The position numbers and the translations under genes were made by a program. DNA of 64,000 nt, from assembly GCF_001613265.1 (NCBI RefSeq), contig NZ_BDCA01000002.1, positions 1-64,000 on the forward strand, given 5' to 3'. This DNA is from Nocardia vermiculata NBRC 100427. GTDB taxonomy: Bacteria > Actinomycetota > Actinomycetes > Mycobacteriales > Mycobacteriaceae. Shown here in pieces: positions 18,849 through 27,652 of the stretch (position 1 is the stretch's first letter; every line of letters starts with the position of its first letter). A model generated the notes under the pieces. The model worked only from the letters and a program-made list of their open reading frames with translations, did no database searches and was not told the origin of the DNA.

Positions 18849-19778
18849 TTACGACATCAGGCTGGGCGATTCATCCGTTATCGCCTTGTTATGCGCGTAG
18901 AACGCCCGCGCCAGCGGTGAATGAGCGAGTCCGCCGATACCCGCGGCGATCAGCGCACCGGCACCGGCCACCGCCGCCAGCGAGCCCGCATCGTGTGGCA
19001 CGGCCACCCGGAAGGCCAGCACACCGACCACGTAGCTGACGATGGGATTGGTGACACTCATCGCCGCGATCGCCCAGGGCAGCGGTCCGGCCGCGAACGC
19101 CGTCTGTTCCAGCACGAGCCCGCTCAGCGTGGACACCGCCAGCAGATACCCCGGCCAGTCCACCGCGGTCGCCGGAATGCCGCGATTCACCAGGTCCTCG
19201 GTGGTCAGTTTCATGAATACCGCACTCATCGCGAAGCAGACACCGGCGGCCACCGCGACCATGTTGGCGGCGATCCAGATGGGGCAGCGGATACTGGTCA
19301 GGGCGAGCACGAGCACCAGTCCGAGTGCGGAAAAGGTGGCGAGCAGGACCCGGCCACGATCCGGGCTGCCCTCCAGCGGCGCCACACCCCCGACACCGAA
19401 CAGTACGGCCAGTCCGGCGCACACCAGCAGCGCGAAAACGATGTCCCGCCCGCGCGGCAGCCGTCGACGTCCGAATGCCTCGAGCGGAACCGCGAACAGC
19501 AACTGTGTCGACATCAGTGGCTGGACCGCGGCGACCGACCCCAGATGCAGGGCCACCGCCTGGGTGAGGAAACCCGTCAGATTCGTCAGCCAGCCGCGCA
19601 ACCAGGTTCCGCTACGCAGCAAGCGCTGCATCAGCGTGGTCACGCCGAAGACCCGGGCCGCCCGGGGCTGCTCGGCGACCACGGTGCTTGCCGCGCGTTG
19701 CTGGAGATACCCGGCCGCCGCGAACAAGAATGCGGCCAACACTCCCAACGCAATGACCAAGACCATGCGGACCCCCAC
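18849..19778 (-). CDS. DMT (EamA-like) superfamily membrane transporter
   Basis: A 309-residue membrane protein with about 9-10 hydrophobic helices, of the drug/metabolite transporter type often annotated DMT family transporter in mycolata. It opens with a strong TM (VLVIALGVLAAFLFAAAGYLQQRA) and keeps the two-repeat pattern. GTG at 19778 and ATG at 19766 are both possible starts. The TAA at 18849 lies 14 bases before the PAP2-WS/DGAT start, so the two are one operon; export of a lipid or of a lipid precursor is a guess from this pairing. Confidence 0.75.
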   Translation of the reverse strand: MGVRMVLVIALGVLAAFLFAAAGYLQQRAASTVVAEQPRAARVFGVTTLMQRLLRSGTWLRGWLTNLTGFLTQAVALHLGSVAAVQPLMSTQLLFAVPLEAFGRRRLPRGRDIVFALLVCAGLAVLFGVGGVAPLEGSPDRGRVLLATFSALGLVLVLALTSIRCPIWIAANMVAVAAGVCFAMSAVFMKLTTEDLVNRGIPATAVDWPGYLLAVSTLSGLVLEQTAFAAGPLPWAIAAMSVTNPIVSYVVGVLAFRVAVPHDAGSLAAVAGAGALIAAGIGGLAHSPLARAFYAHNKAITDESPSLMS

Positions 19779-19866
19779 TCAGGGCACTCGGGTGATCTAT
19801 TCGCACTGTACGCCCGATTCGATACCGAGCCTGATCATGAACGATATGCGACGACCGGACCGCCGG

Positions 19867-20886
19867 TCACAGGGAGTGCGCGTCCAGCCACCCACGCGCG
19901 AGGTCCGCGGCCGACGCGTGCTCGTCGCGCACCGACCGCACGATTTCGGTGAATTCGGCCGTGGTGAGCTCACCGGCCACATAGTTCAGCTTCTTCAGCT
20001 GCTGCTGATCGAGCTCACCCTGCCGCAGCAGCGGGATCACATTGCGGGCCCGGAAGGCGTACTCGGGATCACCGGCCACCACCAGATCCCCGGCACCGCC
20101 GGGCAACAGCCCCACCGCGGAAGTGAACACGCCGGCGTCGACCCGGCCGTCGAGCAGTGCCTGCCGCAACTGGACGTCACTGTCGAATTCGGTGTGCCGG
20201 GTGATGTCGCAGCCGTAGACCTCACGCAGCGGTGTGAGCACATCGCGGCGCGGATCCGGTGGAGTGCGCAGCGGGTCCAATTCGTGACCGGTGGCGATGC
20301 CCACCGATAGTTGCGCGCATTCGGGCCCCAGATGCGCGAGATCGGCCGGATAACGCGTCGCGGCGGCCGGCGACAGTGCGAACTGCGGGCGCAGATCGAT
20401 GCCGTCGGCGATATCGGATACCGCCAGACCGGCCGGAACCGACCGGCTCAGGTCGTCGGCGACCGATACCACATCGGGCCCTGCGGCTGCCCCCGCCGGC
20501 GAGGCAGCCGCAGGGCCCGATGCCGTGGTCCGCTGTTGGGCGACCGCCGTGGCGGTGTCCTGATCCGGTGCCGTCGCGGCCGAGGACGAATCGAAAGTCG
20601 TCAGCAGATCACCACTGGTGTCGGCGACGACGGTGATCGTGCCCGCATCGAGCGCCGCCAGGTAATCGGCGCGCTTCCCGAGATGTTTGCGGGTGACCGC
20701 GGACGTCCCGGAGCGGGCCAGTGCCTGAGCATAGATTTCGGCGAGTACCTCCGATTGCACCGAATCACCGGCGCCGACGGTGATCGTCGGCGCGCCCGGA
20801 CCGCTCGCACACGCCGCCACCACCGCCACGACGGACACCACGAGCACGGCGCGGGCCGTCGCGCGCACCGATCCGGCCAGTCTCAT
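19867..20886 (-). CDS. Glycine-betaine/choline-type ABC substrate-binding lipoprotein (OpuAC/ProX-like)
   Basis: A 339-residue exported lipoprotein: signal helix (about 8-26) with VVAACAS lipobox, then a two-lobed binding domain. ITVGAGDSVQSEVLAEIYAQ at its start and DGRVDAGVFTSAVG later fit the quaternary-amine binding family (PF04069). A Ser/Ala/Pro-rich insert lies around residues 105-135. The ATG at 20886 is chosen because GGGAG precedes it and it opens the signal peptide; the frame upstream to 21012 is open but not secretory. No permease or ATPase gene is nearby, so partners must be encoded elsewhere. Confidence 0.8.
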   Translation of the reverse strand: MRLAGSVRATARAVLVVSVVAVVAACASGPGAPTITVGAGDSVQSEVLAEIYAQALARSGTSAVTRKHLGKRADYLAALDAGTITVVADTSGDLLTTFDSSSAATAPDQDTATAVAQQRTTASGPAAASPAGAAAGPDVVSVADDLSRSVPAGLAVSDIADGIDLRPQFALSPAAATRYPADLAHLGPECAQLSVGIATGHELDPLRTPPDPRRDVLTPLREVYGCDITRHTEFDSDVQLRQALLDGRVDAGVFTSAVGLLPGGAGDLVVAGDPEYAFRARNVIPLLRQGELDQQQLKKLNYVAGELTTAEFTEIVRSVRDEHASAADLARGWLDAHSL

Positions 20887-20982
20887 CCCGCGACTCCCAC
20901 TCCCGTTGGTCGGCAAAACACCGCCGGCGGCCGATGGGCCAGTTCCGGCACCCGAATCGTAGGCGCGAGACCGGTGCTCGAA

Positions 20983-21017
20983 TGCACCGCATCCGGATAC
21001 CGTGCACCGCATCCGGA
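20983..21017. repeat. Two 15-bp direct repeats, 20 bp apart, upstream of proX-like gene
   Basis: TGCACCGCATCCGGA occurs at 20983-20997 and 21003-21017. A 20-bp period is two helical turns, as expected for tandem binding of one regulator upstream of the lipoprotein start at 20886. Confidence 0.6.
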
Positions 21018-21039
21018 CTCGATGCGCCGGTGCTACGGC

Positions 21040-21072
21040 GAGGGCGCCCGGTGCTGTCCACCGGGCGCCCTC
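21040..21072 (-). terminator. Terminator after malic enzyme gene
   Basis: A perfect 14-bp stem (21040-21053 with 21059-21072) with loop CTGTC, 18 bases beyond the malic enzyme stop on the minus strand. Confidence 0.8.
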
Positions 21073-21090
21073 ACGTGCAAATCTTCGCCG

Positions 21091-22311
21091 TCAGACAACG
21101 CCTTCGGCACGGGCGACGGCTGCGACCGCCTCGGCGACCGCCGGAGCCACCCGCGGGTCCAGCGGGCTCGGGATGATCTTGTCCGGCGCGAGTTCGTCGG
21201 CAACCACACCGAAGATCGCCTCGGCCGCAGCAACCTTCATGCCCTCGGTGATCCGCCGCGCCCCCGCATCCAGTGCGCCCTTGAACACGCCCGGGAAGGC
21301 GAGCACGTTGTTGATCTGGTTCGGGAAGTCACTGCGCCCGGTCGCCACGATCGACGCATAGCGATGCGCGACCTCGGGGTGGATCTCCGGATCCGGGTTC
21401 GACATCGCGAACACGATCGACTCCGGCGCCATCGACGCGATCAACTCCTCGGCGACCGTGCCCGCCGACAGACCCAGGAACACATCGGCTCCCGCCATCG
21501 CGTCCGCGGCACCGCCGCTCACCTGACGCGGGTTGGTGCGCTGGGCCAGATCGGCCTTCACCTCGTTGAGGTCGGTGCGGTCACGGCCGACGACGCCGCG
21601 CGAATCCAGCACCACCACATCGGACACACCGGCCGCCAGCAGAATGTTGGTGCACGCCACACCGGCGGCACCCGCGCCCGACACCACGACCTTCAGATCG
21701 CCGATCTCACGGCCCTGCACCTTCGCCGCACCATTGAGCGCCGCGAGCACCACGATCGCGGTGCCGTGCTGGTCGTCGTGCATCACGGGGCAGTCCAGCG
21801 CCTCCACCACGCGCTTCTCGATCTCGAAGCAGCGCGGCGCGGAGATGTCCTCGAGGTTCACCGCACCGAAACTCGGGCGCAGACGCACCAGGGTCTCCAC
21901 GATCTCGTCGACATCCTTGGTGTCGAGCACGATCGGAATGGAGTCCAGACCGGCGAACTTCTTGAACAGCGCGGCCTTGCCCTCCATCACCGGCAGCGAC
22001 GCGCGCGGGCCGATATCACCGAGGCCGAGCACGGCGGTGCCGTCACTGACCACGACCACCAGGCGGTCGGTCCAGGTGTAGCGCTTGGTCAACGCCTCGT
22101 CGGCGTGGATGGCGCGACTCACCTGCGCGACGCCCGGGGTGTAGGCGATGGACAGGTCACGCTGGGTATCCAGCGGCGCGGACAATTCCACCGAAAGTTT
22201 GCCACCGAGATGGCCGGCGAAAATTTCCTCGTGAGTGATAGCGGACAGGTCGGTCGTATCGGTTTCACGGCTCGCTGTAGTGGCATTCGGTGCGTCAGTC
22301 ACAGATGACAC
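21091..22311 (-). CDS. NAD(P)-dependent malic enzyme, short bacterial type
   Basis: A 406-residue cytosolic enzyme that oxidatively decarboxylates malate to pyruvate. Visible are YTPGVAQVSRAI at the start of the malic domain, SDGTAVLGLGDIGP, CPVMHDDQHGTA with the metal-binding acidic residues, and the Rossmann motif GAGAAGVACTNIL. The GTG at 22311 has AGGAG 9 bases before it. It is likely monocistronic, with a terminator beyond it. It complements kgd in balancing TCA-cycle carbon. NAD versus NADP preference cannot be settled by eye. Confidence 0.93.
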   Translation of the reverse strand: MSSVTDAPNATTASRETDTTDLSAITHEEIFAGHLGGKLSVELSAPLDTQRDLSIAYTPGVAQVSRAIHADEALTKRYTWTDRLVVVVSDGTAVLGLGDIGPRASLPVMEGKAALFKKFAGLDSIPIVLDTKDVDEIVETLVRLRPSFGAVNLEDISAPRCFEIEKRVVEALDCPVMHDDQHGTAIVVLAALNGAAKVQGREIGDLKVVVSGAGAAGVACTNILLAAGVSDVVVLDSRGVVGRDRTDLNEVKADLAQRTNPRQVSGGAADAMAGADVFLGLSAGTVAEELIASMAPESIVFAMSNPDPEIHPEVAHRYASIVATGRSDFPNQINNVLAFPGVFKGALDAGARRITEGMKVAAAEAIFGVVADELAPDKIIPSPLDPRVAPAVAEAVAAVARAEGVV

Positions 22312-23018
22312 GATTTCACTCCTGCTCGGTCAGGGCTGAACCGGCTCACGGTTACCGCCGGGTATTTGCATAAAAGGTATTTAGGAATTCGAACGACGTG
22401 CGTCGACCAGGCGTGCGCAGGCGACGCAATGCTGTTGAGCAATTTCATCGCGGCAAGCCATCCGGCCGGCACTGCCGACACGTCCGCCTCATTGCGGGCG
22501 CGGCCGCGCAATCCATCGAGCGAGAAAACCGGACGGGTGGTCCGGGTAAGGCTGTGGGGTGACCCGCAGCTCGGAGCAGTGCGTCACGAACCGAAGCTCA
22601 CCAACCGTCCCGGGCCGGGCGGTGGCGTCGGCCGGGGATCCGCAACATTCTGCCAGTACGGACAGGCGGTTGCCAAATCCTCCGCGGTGGACGGTCCCGA
22701 GATCTGATACGTGTGGCCATCACCTGATGGTAGGGGCCACGAATTACCTGGACGTAAGGGGAAACTCGCGCTCACACGGCAGCCACGGTGAACAGTCACA
22801 TCACCGTGCGGGTTCCGATGTGAGCCCCGCCCCAGCACCGGAGATCCACCCGGCAGCAGCCGACCGCGGCATCCGGAGTCCGTCGGACTGTTCGGCACCG
22901 GTCGACGGCTCCGGCACATCTCCTGGCTGCGAAGGACACTCCGCCGGGCCAGTGGGGCATCCCGCGGCGATTCGAGACAGGAACGCGGAGCGCACCGAAA
23001 TTCATCCGGCCGAAACGG
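22312..23018. other. 707-bp stretch with no recognisable gene
   Basis: No open frame here gives a protein with plausible composition or recognisable motif. The end next to malic enzyme is unusually AT-rich (around 22360-22390) and probably holds its promoter. A dyad GTGGCC / GGCCAC with inner CCATC / GATGG lies at 22713-22740. No tRNA, riboswitch or mobile-element sign was recognised. Confidence 0.5.
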
Positions 23019-23285
23019 TTAATTCCACCATTGCGTAACCAATAGATAACCTGCCGCCACGAACACGATGAGTGATCCTAAAAATGCCGGAAATCCTCGT
23101 CTTCGATCGGAGAATATCTGGGCGCCTAACGCTAGCACCGCAATTCCGATATGCCAGCCCACGGAGCTACCCCCAGGACCGGGAAATCCACGGTCCGCAC
23201 CCAGCATCGCGGCGCCGGACACCACCAGCGCCAGCACCACCAGTCCCGCCGCGACGGTGCCACTGACCGCGCGCACCACTCTCAC
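23019..23285 (-). CDS. Small membrane protein, DUF-type
   Basis: An 88-residue protein with three probable TM helices (roughly residues 7-25, 38-53 and 62-83), ending LLVTQWWN. The start is a GTG whose GTGA overlaps the stop of the PHP phosphoesterase gene, so it is translated from the same transcript. I do not recognise a family function. Proteins like this often follow the PHP gene in mycolata, but that statement is from general memory. Confidence 0.7.
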   Translation of the reverse strand: MRVVRAVSGTVAAGLVVLALVVSGAAMLGADRGFPGPGGSSVGWHIGIAVLALGAQIFSDRRRGFPAFLGSLIVFVAAGYLLVTQWWN

Positions 23286-24145
23286 GAGCCGATCACCGCG
23301 ACACCACTCGCCTTGTCCAGCAGACGCTCGAATTGCGCCGGATCCGTGGTGCATTCACCCGGCCCGACCGGTTTGTCCGCGCCGTGATAGTCCGAGGACC
23401 CGGTGGTGATCAGATCCAGCTCGCGCGCCAGATCGCGCAGCACCGCGCGATCGGACTCGATGTGATCGGGATGGTCGACCTCCAGACCACCGAGGCCGTG
23501 CCCGGCCAGCTCACGAATCTCGTCCAGAGCCAGCAACCGGCCACGGGTTCGCGCCCGCGCGTGCGCCACCACCGTGACCCCGCCCGCAGCGGCCACCAGC
23601 TCGACCGCGCGCCGCAACGGTGTATCGGCCTTCTCCGTGTAGTAACGGCCGCGGGGCGCCAGCAACTCGGTGAACGCATCCCCGACCGTCGGGACCACCC
23701 CCGCATCGACCAGAGCGCGCGCCAGATGCGGCCGGCCCGCTGCCGGTCCCGCCGCAGCGAGCACCGCCTCCGGATCCACCGGCAAGCCGTCGGCGGCCAT
23801 TCGCTCCGCCATCGCACGCACCCGCGCCACCCGCTCGGCGCGCAACCGCTCCCGCTCGGCCGCGAACGCGGCATCCGACGGGTCGAACAGATAGGCCAGT
23901 AGATGCACCGGCACCGGCCACCCGTCCTCACCCAGCCCGACACACGACATCTCCATACCGCGAACCAGCCGCAGCCCGGCCGGCAACGCGGCAACCGCCT
24001 CGTCCCAACCACCCGTCGTGTCGTGATCGGTGATCGCCACCACATCCAGCCCCGCCGCCGCGGCAGCCCGCATCAACCCGCCGGGAGTATCGGTGCCGTC
24101 GGACGCGGTCGAATGAGTGTGGAGGTCGATGCGCACACGATCCAT
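23282..24145 (-). CDS. PHP-domain phosphoesterase (YciV/TrpH type)
   Basis: A 287-residue metal-dependent phosphoesterase. The PHP motif DLHTHSTASDGTDTP (His9, His11) starts the protein; AITDHDTTGGW, a Glu-containing RGMEMSC strand, a VVAHARARTRGR segment and GSSDYHGADKP near the end supply the other metal ligands. The family cleaves 3',5'-nucleoside bisphosphates or acts as a 5'-3' exonuclease on short RNA. The ATG at 24145 begins directly at the motif. A membrane-protein gene is coupled behind it. The exact substrate here is inferred from family only. Confidence 0.9.
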   Translation of the reverse strand: MDRVRIDLHTHSTASDGTDTPGGLMRAAAAAGLDVVAITDHDTTGGWDEAVAALPAGLRLVRGMEMSCVGLGEDGWPVPVHLLAYLFDPSDAAFAAERERLRAERVARVRAMAERMAADGLPVDPEAVLAAAGPAAGRPHLARALVDAGVVPTVGDAFTELLAPRGRYYTEKADTPLRRAVELVAAAGGVTVVAHARARTRGRLLALDEIRELAGHGLGGLEVDHPDHIESDRAVLRDLARELDLITTGSSDYHGADKPVGPGECTTDPAQFERLLDKASGVAVIGS

Positions 24146-24159
24146 CTTGCCGGAACCCG

Positions 24160-24190
24160 CGCGCTACCTCCTGCGGGCCCATCGCTCCGG
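24160..24190 (+). repeat. Partial copy of the corA/mrp upstream repeat
   Basis: Matches the right-hand two thirds of the element at 24221-24273, at near identity (GCGCTTCCTCC... against GCGCTACCTCC...). It overlaps the region just upstream of the divergent PHP gene. Confidence 0.6.
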
Positions 24191-24220
24191 CTCTGTCGAA
24201 TGGCGGCCTACGCGGGTCCC

Positions 24221-24273
24221 TCCGTGGTGACGCGCGCTTCCTCCTGCGGGCCCGTCGCTCCGGCCGCTAACAT
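24221..24273 (+). repeat. Intergenic repeat ending in the corA -10 box
   Basis: A gap-free alignment over 53 bases to the copy at 32256-32308 before mrp shows about 40 identical positions. It starts TCCGTGGTGACGC and ends in TAACAT, 7 bases before the corA GTG. See the findings. Confidence 0.65.
24268..24273 (+). promoter_or_regulatory. -10 box (TAACAT) of corA, leaderless type
   Basis: TAACAT ends 7 bases before the GTG at 24281, and no ribosome site precedes that codon. Transcription would therefore start at or beside the GTG. Confidence 0.5.
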
Positions 24274-24280
24274 CCCGCTG

Positions 24281-25363
24281 GTGCCTTCCGTACCGGCGTT
24301 TCCTCCGTTCCGCGGTTCCGGGCGGTCCGGGCGGAGGGCGCAGTTGCCCCGAGTCCCGGTTTCCACCACAGACGCACTGGTCGACTGCGGGGTGTACGTC
24401 GACGGGGAACGGCAGCCCGGGCGGCCGACACCGACGGAGGCGCTGAACCAGGTCCGCGAGCAACACCGCGGTTTCGTCTGGGTCGGCCTGCATGCACCCG
24501 ACGAGGCGCAGATGGCAGAGATCGGGCGGATCTTCCAGCTGCACGAACTGGCCGTCGAGGATGCCGTCCACGCCCACCAGCGCCCCAAACTCGAGCGCTA
24601 CGACGACATCCTGTTCCTGGTGTTGCGGACCGTGAAATACCTGGAACACGAGCAGAACACGGTCAGCGAGATCGTGCAGACCGGCGAAATCATGATCTTC
24701 ATGGGCCCGGATTTCGTGGTCACCGTCCGGCACGGCGAGCACACCGCCCTCACCACGGTGCGCGAGCTGATGGAACATCGTCCCCAGCGGCTGGCGCTGG
24801 GCCCCGCCGCCGTGCTGCATGCCGTCGCCGACCACGTGGTCGACACCTACCTGCTGGTCACCGAATCGATCGAAGACGATGTGGCCGCCATGGAGGAAGA
24901 GGTTTTCACCCCCAAGAGCAGAGTCACGATCGAAGCCATCTATCAGCTCAAACGAGAGGTCGTCGAATTGCGGCGCGCGGTGAACCCACTGGCGATGCCG
25001 CTGCAACTGCTCAGCCGCAGCTCGGAATTACCGGTCCCCAAGGAGGTTCGGCGATATCTGCGCGATGTCGCCGACCATCACACCGCCGTCGCCGAGCGGA
25101 TCAGCGATTTCGACGAGGCGCTCAGTGCCCTGATCAACGCGGCGCTGGCGAAGGTGAGCGTGCAACAGAACACCGATATGCGCAAGATCTCCGCCTGGGC
25201 CGCGATGGCGGCGGTCCCCACCATGATCGCCGGCATCTACGGCATGAACTTCGAGCACATGCCCGAACTGTCGTGGACCTACGGTTACGGAGTGGTGTGG
25301 ATCATCATCCTGGTGATCTGCAGTGCGCTGTTCATCGCGCTGCGCCGCAACAAATGGTTGTGA
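24281..25363 (+). CDS. corA: CorA family magnesium/cobalt transporter
   Basis: A 360-residue inner-membrane pentameric channel for Mg2+. The large cytosolic domain (about 1-290) is followed by two TM helices near the C-terminus. The family signature GMN occurs in AGIYGMNFEHMPEL after the first helix, and the protein ends with a basic tail (LRRNKWL). The GTG at 24281 is chosen because LVDCGVYVDG then falls about 30 residues from the N-terminus as in mycobacterial CorA; the frame is open far upstream. Its position matches Rv1239c, between the PHP gene and the Rv1234-like gene. Confidence 0.92.
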   Translation: MPSVPAFPPFRGSGRSGRRAQLPRVPVSTTDALVDCGVYVDGERQPGRPTPTEALNQVREQHRGFVWVGLHAPDEAQMAEIGRIFQLHELAVEDAVHAHQRPKLERYDDILFLVLRTVKYLEHEQNTVSEIVQTGEIMIFMGPDFVVTVRHGEHTALTTVRELMEHRPQRLALGPAAVLHAVADHVVDTYLLVTESIEDDVAAMEEEVFTPKSRVTIEAIYQLKREVVELRRAVNPLAMPLQLLSRSSELPVPKEVRRYLRDVADHHTAVAERISDFDEALSALINAALAKVSVQQNTDMRKISAWAAMAAVPTMIAGIYGMNFEHMPELSWTYGYGVVWIIILVICSALFIALRRNKWL

Positions 25364-25371
25364 CGGTTCGC

Positions 25372-25971
25372 CTACAGGTTCGCCGCCGACCGATGCGGAT
25401 CGCGCACATCGATCCCCGCCTCCGACCACGCCTCACGCAGCGCGGAGGCACCGCGAACGCGTACCCATGCGGCCTCGGTCGCGGTAATCGGCGCGACCGC
25501 GAAGAACTGCACCGGATCGGCCGGATCGGGCAACGGCACCTCGGCGATATCCGCGGGTCCCAGCAGCACAGCGGTGAAAGGAGCGTTGCGCCACAGTGGC
25601 TCACCGAGGTCCAGTAGCGCATCCTCTTGCAGCACAACGCCTTCCACAGCGGGAGCCGCGATCAGCACGCCCAGTCCCCGGGGAATTCCGGCTTGCACCC
25701 CGGCGCCGCCACGCAACGTCAGCACCAGCTCCGCGCGCGGACCCCGCACCGGATCGGCGAGGGCGGCAGCGGAATCGGTCATCGGATGACGAGAACCGCC
25801 GAAGGTGACGTAATGCACGAAATCGGTGTCCGGAATACGCAGGATCTCGATCGGTTCCAGCCCCAGAAAGGTCACCGACGCCGAATCGAAGCGCGTCGTA
25901 TCGAACCCCGAACCGGTGCGCGGGATGCCGAAGTGCGACAGCACCGCGGTACGTACCTGATCGATCTCCAT
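25372..25971 (-). CDS. Suppressor-of-fused (SUFU) domain protein
   Basis: A 199-residue cytosolic protein resembling bacterial SUFU-domain proteins: FHYVTFGGSRHPMTD-type strand (here VHYVTFGGSRHPM), RAELVLTLRGG, and a late LPDPADPVQFFAVAPIT segment. Bacterial members have no established activity; several are immunity- or toxin-associated, but nothing nearby suggests that here. The ATG at 25971 follows GGTAGGACC and removes six atypical residues from the longest reading. It converges on corA with only 8 bases between. Confidence 0.7.
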   Translation of the reverse strand: MEIDQVRTAVLSHFGIPRTGSGFDTTRFDSASVTFLGLEPIEILRIPDTDFVHYVTFGGSRHPMTDSAAALADPVRGPRAELVLTLRGGAGVQAGIPRGLGVLIAAPAVEGVVLQEDALLDLGEPLWRNAPFTAVLLGPADIAEVPLPDPADPVQFFAVAPITATEAAWVRVRGASALREAWSEAGIDVRDPHRSAANL

Positions 25972-26042
25972 GGTCCTACCGTGCCACACCCGGTCCGGAC
26001 GACCACGTCACAGCCGCAGTCGCCACGCTGGGGTACGAGCGG

Positions 26043-26534
26043 CTACAACGCCAACCGCGAGAGCATGTCCCGCGCCTGCTCCGCCGCCTTCGGATCGCAC
26101 AGCACGTCGTAACGGCCCGCGACCAATTGCATGGTGGAGGCGAAATCGCGGGTTCCGCGCGTCGCCGCGTACGGGATCACCGCCGAGATGAGCCCGAAGA
26201 TGATGCCGCCCACCAGGCCGACCACCAGCGGGCCGATCACCCCGCCGGTGGTGAACAGGCTCAGCAGCAACCCCAGGAACAAGCCCAGCCAGGCGCCCGA
26301 CACCATGCCGCCGCCGACGACCTTGCCCCAGGTGAGCCGGCCCAGCACCCGCTCGACCTGCATCAGATCCACACCCACGATGGTCATGTTCTCCACCGGG
26401 AACTGGTTGTCGGCCAGATAGTCGACCGCTCGCTGTGCCTCGGCGTAGGTCGGATACGAGGCGACCGGCCACCCCGACGGCGGCGTCGGCAAGCCGGGCC
26501 GATTGCGATTCGGACTACCCAACGGATTGGTCAT
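26043..26534 (-). CDS. General stress protein 17M-like membrane protein
   Basis: A 163-residue protein. After a Pro-rich start, residues about 23-60 (VASYPTYAEAQRAVDYLADNQF... then NMTIVGVDL) match the YflT/GSP17M domain. Two or three glycine-rich hydrophobic helices follow (about 78-125) and a short cytosolic tail. Its place and strand fit Rv1234 of M. tuberculosis. Role: membrane-associated stress protein of unknown mechanism. Downstream of the citE-like gene on the same strand but separated by 112 bases. Confidence 0.8.
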   Translation of the reverse strand: MTNPLGSPNRNRPGLPTPPSGWPVASYPTYAEAQRAVDYLADNQFPVENMTIVGVDLMQVERVLGRLTWGKVVGGGMVSGAWLGLFLGLLLSLFTTGGVIGPLVVGLVGGIIFGLISAVIPYAATRGTRDFASTMQLVAGRYDVLCDPKAAEQARDMLSRLAL

Positions 26535-26646
26535 AACTCCACGATCCTAGGTCGATATCGCCGGCGCGGTGGGAGATACTGCGGCCCGCCGGGTGCCCGC
26601 GTGTCCGATTTTACCGGCGCGCGGCCCGGACCGGGTACATCCCCCG

Positions 26647-27594
26647 CTACTGTTCCGGAGGCACGAAGCTGGTCGTGCGCGACATTCCGGCCGCACGCCC
26701 CTTCTCCGCGACGACCTGTGCCATTTTCGCGCTCGCCTCGTCGATCATCTCGTCGCCCAGCATCACCGCGCCGCGGGCGCCGCCCTCGGTGGAGGTGTGG
26801 AAGGCGTAGGCGTCCAGGATCTCCTCGGCGCGATCGTAGTCCGCCTGGCGCGGACTGAAGATCTCGTTGGCGCTGTCGATCTGGGTGGGATGCAGCACCC
26901 ATTTGCCGTCGAATCCCAGGGCAGCAGTGCGCGATGCGGCGCGGCGGAAGCCGTCCAGATCGCGAACCTGCAGGTAGGGGCCATCGATGGCCTGCAGCCC
27001 GTGGGCGCGGGCGGTGAGCAGAATGGTCATCAGAATGTGGTGGTAGGCGTCGCCGGGTGCGTAGCCTTCGGGCTGTTCGCCCACTACCAGGGTGCGCATA
27101 TTGATACTGGCCATGAAATCGGCCGGGCCGAATACCAGTGTCTGCACCCGCGGGCTCGCGGTGGCGATCGCATCGATATTACGCAGGCCCAGGGCATTCT
27201 CGAGCTGCGGTTCGATCCCGATGCGGCCGATCTCGAGGCCGTTGGCCTTCTCCAACTGGGTCAGCAGCAGATCCAGTGCCTGCACCTGACCGGCATCGGT
27301 GACCTTCGGCAGCAGGATTGCGTCCAGATCCCGGCCGGCGCCCTCGACCACCGAGATCACGTCCGCGTAGGTCCATTCGGTGGTCCAGTCGTTGACCCGC
27401 ACCACCTTGATCTGATTCCCCCAACCGGGCGAGTTCAGCGCGGCGACGATATTGGCGCGGGCGGCCGATTTGGCCGGCGGCGCGACCGCATCCTCGAGGT
27501 CCAGGAAGATCTCGTCGGCCGGCAAACCCTTGGCCTTATCGATCATCCGGAGATTACTGCCGGGTACGGCGAGCACCGAACGACGCGTTGACAT
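26647..27594 (-). CDS. HpcH/HpaI aldolase / CitE-like lyase
   Basis: A 315-residue class II aldolase-fold enzyme of the CitE/malyl-CoA group. RRSVLAVPGSN begins the family barrel, DEIFLDLEDAVAP carries the acidic metal or CoA-site residues, and IGIEPQLENALGL and FGPADFMASI supply the Glu and Asp ligands. Candidates are malyl-CoA thioesterase/lyase or citramalyl-CoA lyase; no citrate-lyase alpha or gamma genes are nearby. The ATG at 27594 has AGGAG upstream. The gene is divergent from the MgtE/CBS gene across 58 bases. Confidence 0.85.
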   Translation of the reverse strand: MSTRRSVLAVPGSNLRMIDKAKGLPADEIFLDLEDAVAPPAKSAARANIVAALNSPGWGNQIKVVRVNDWTTEWTYADVISVVEGAGRDLDAILLPKVTDAGQVQALDLLLTQLEKANGLEIGRIGIEPQLENALGLRNIDAIATASPRVQTLVFGPADFMASINMRTLVVGEQPEGYAPGDAYHHILMTILLTARAHGLQAIDGPYLQVRDLDGFRRAASRTAALGFDGKWVLHPTQIDSANEIFSPRQADYDRAEEILDAYAFHTSTEGGARGAVMLGDEMIDEASAKMAQVVAEKGRAAGMSRTTSFVPPEQ

Positions 27595-27639
27595 GGGCGG
27601 CTCCTGAGGTTTGACACGAGGCTGCACCGCATGGCCTTA

Positions 27640-27645
27640 TAGCCT
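27640..27645 (+). promoter_or_regulatory. -10 box (TAGCCT) of the mgtE-like gene, leaderless type
   Basis: TAGCCT ends 7 bases before the ATG at 27653; no Shine-Dalgarno sequence lies between them. Confidence 0.45.
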
Positions 27646-27652
27646 TGCAGTC

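Noticed and set aside
22584..22919. Minus-strand frame of 111 codons in the gene-free stretch
   Set aside because: No ribosome site, no hydrophobic or family pattern, Arg/Pro-rich like random high-GC sequence.
27611..27645. TTGACA with TAGCCT as a sigma-A promoter for the mgtE-like gene
   Set aside because: Spacer is 23 bases, beyond the usual 16-19; only the -10 box was kept.
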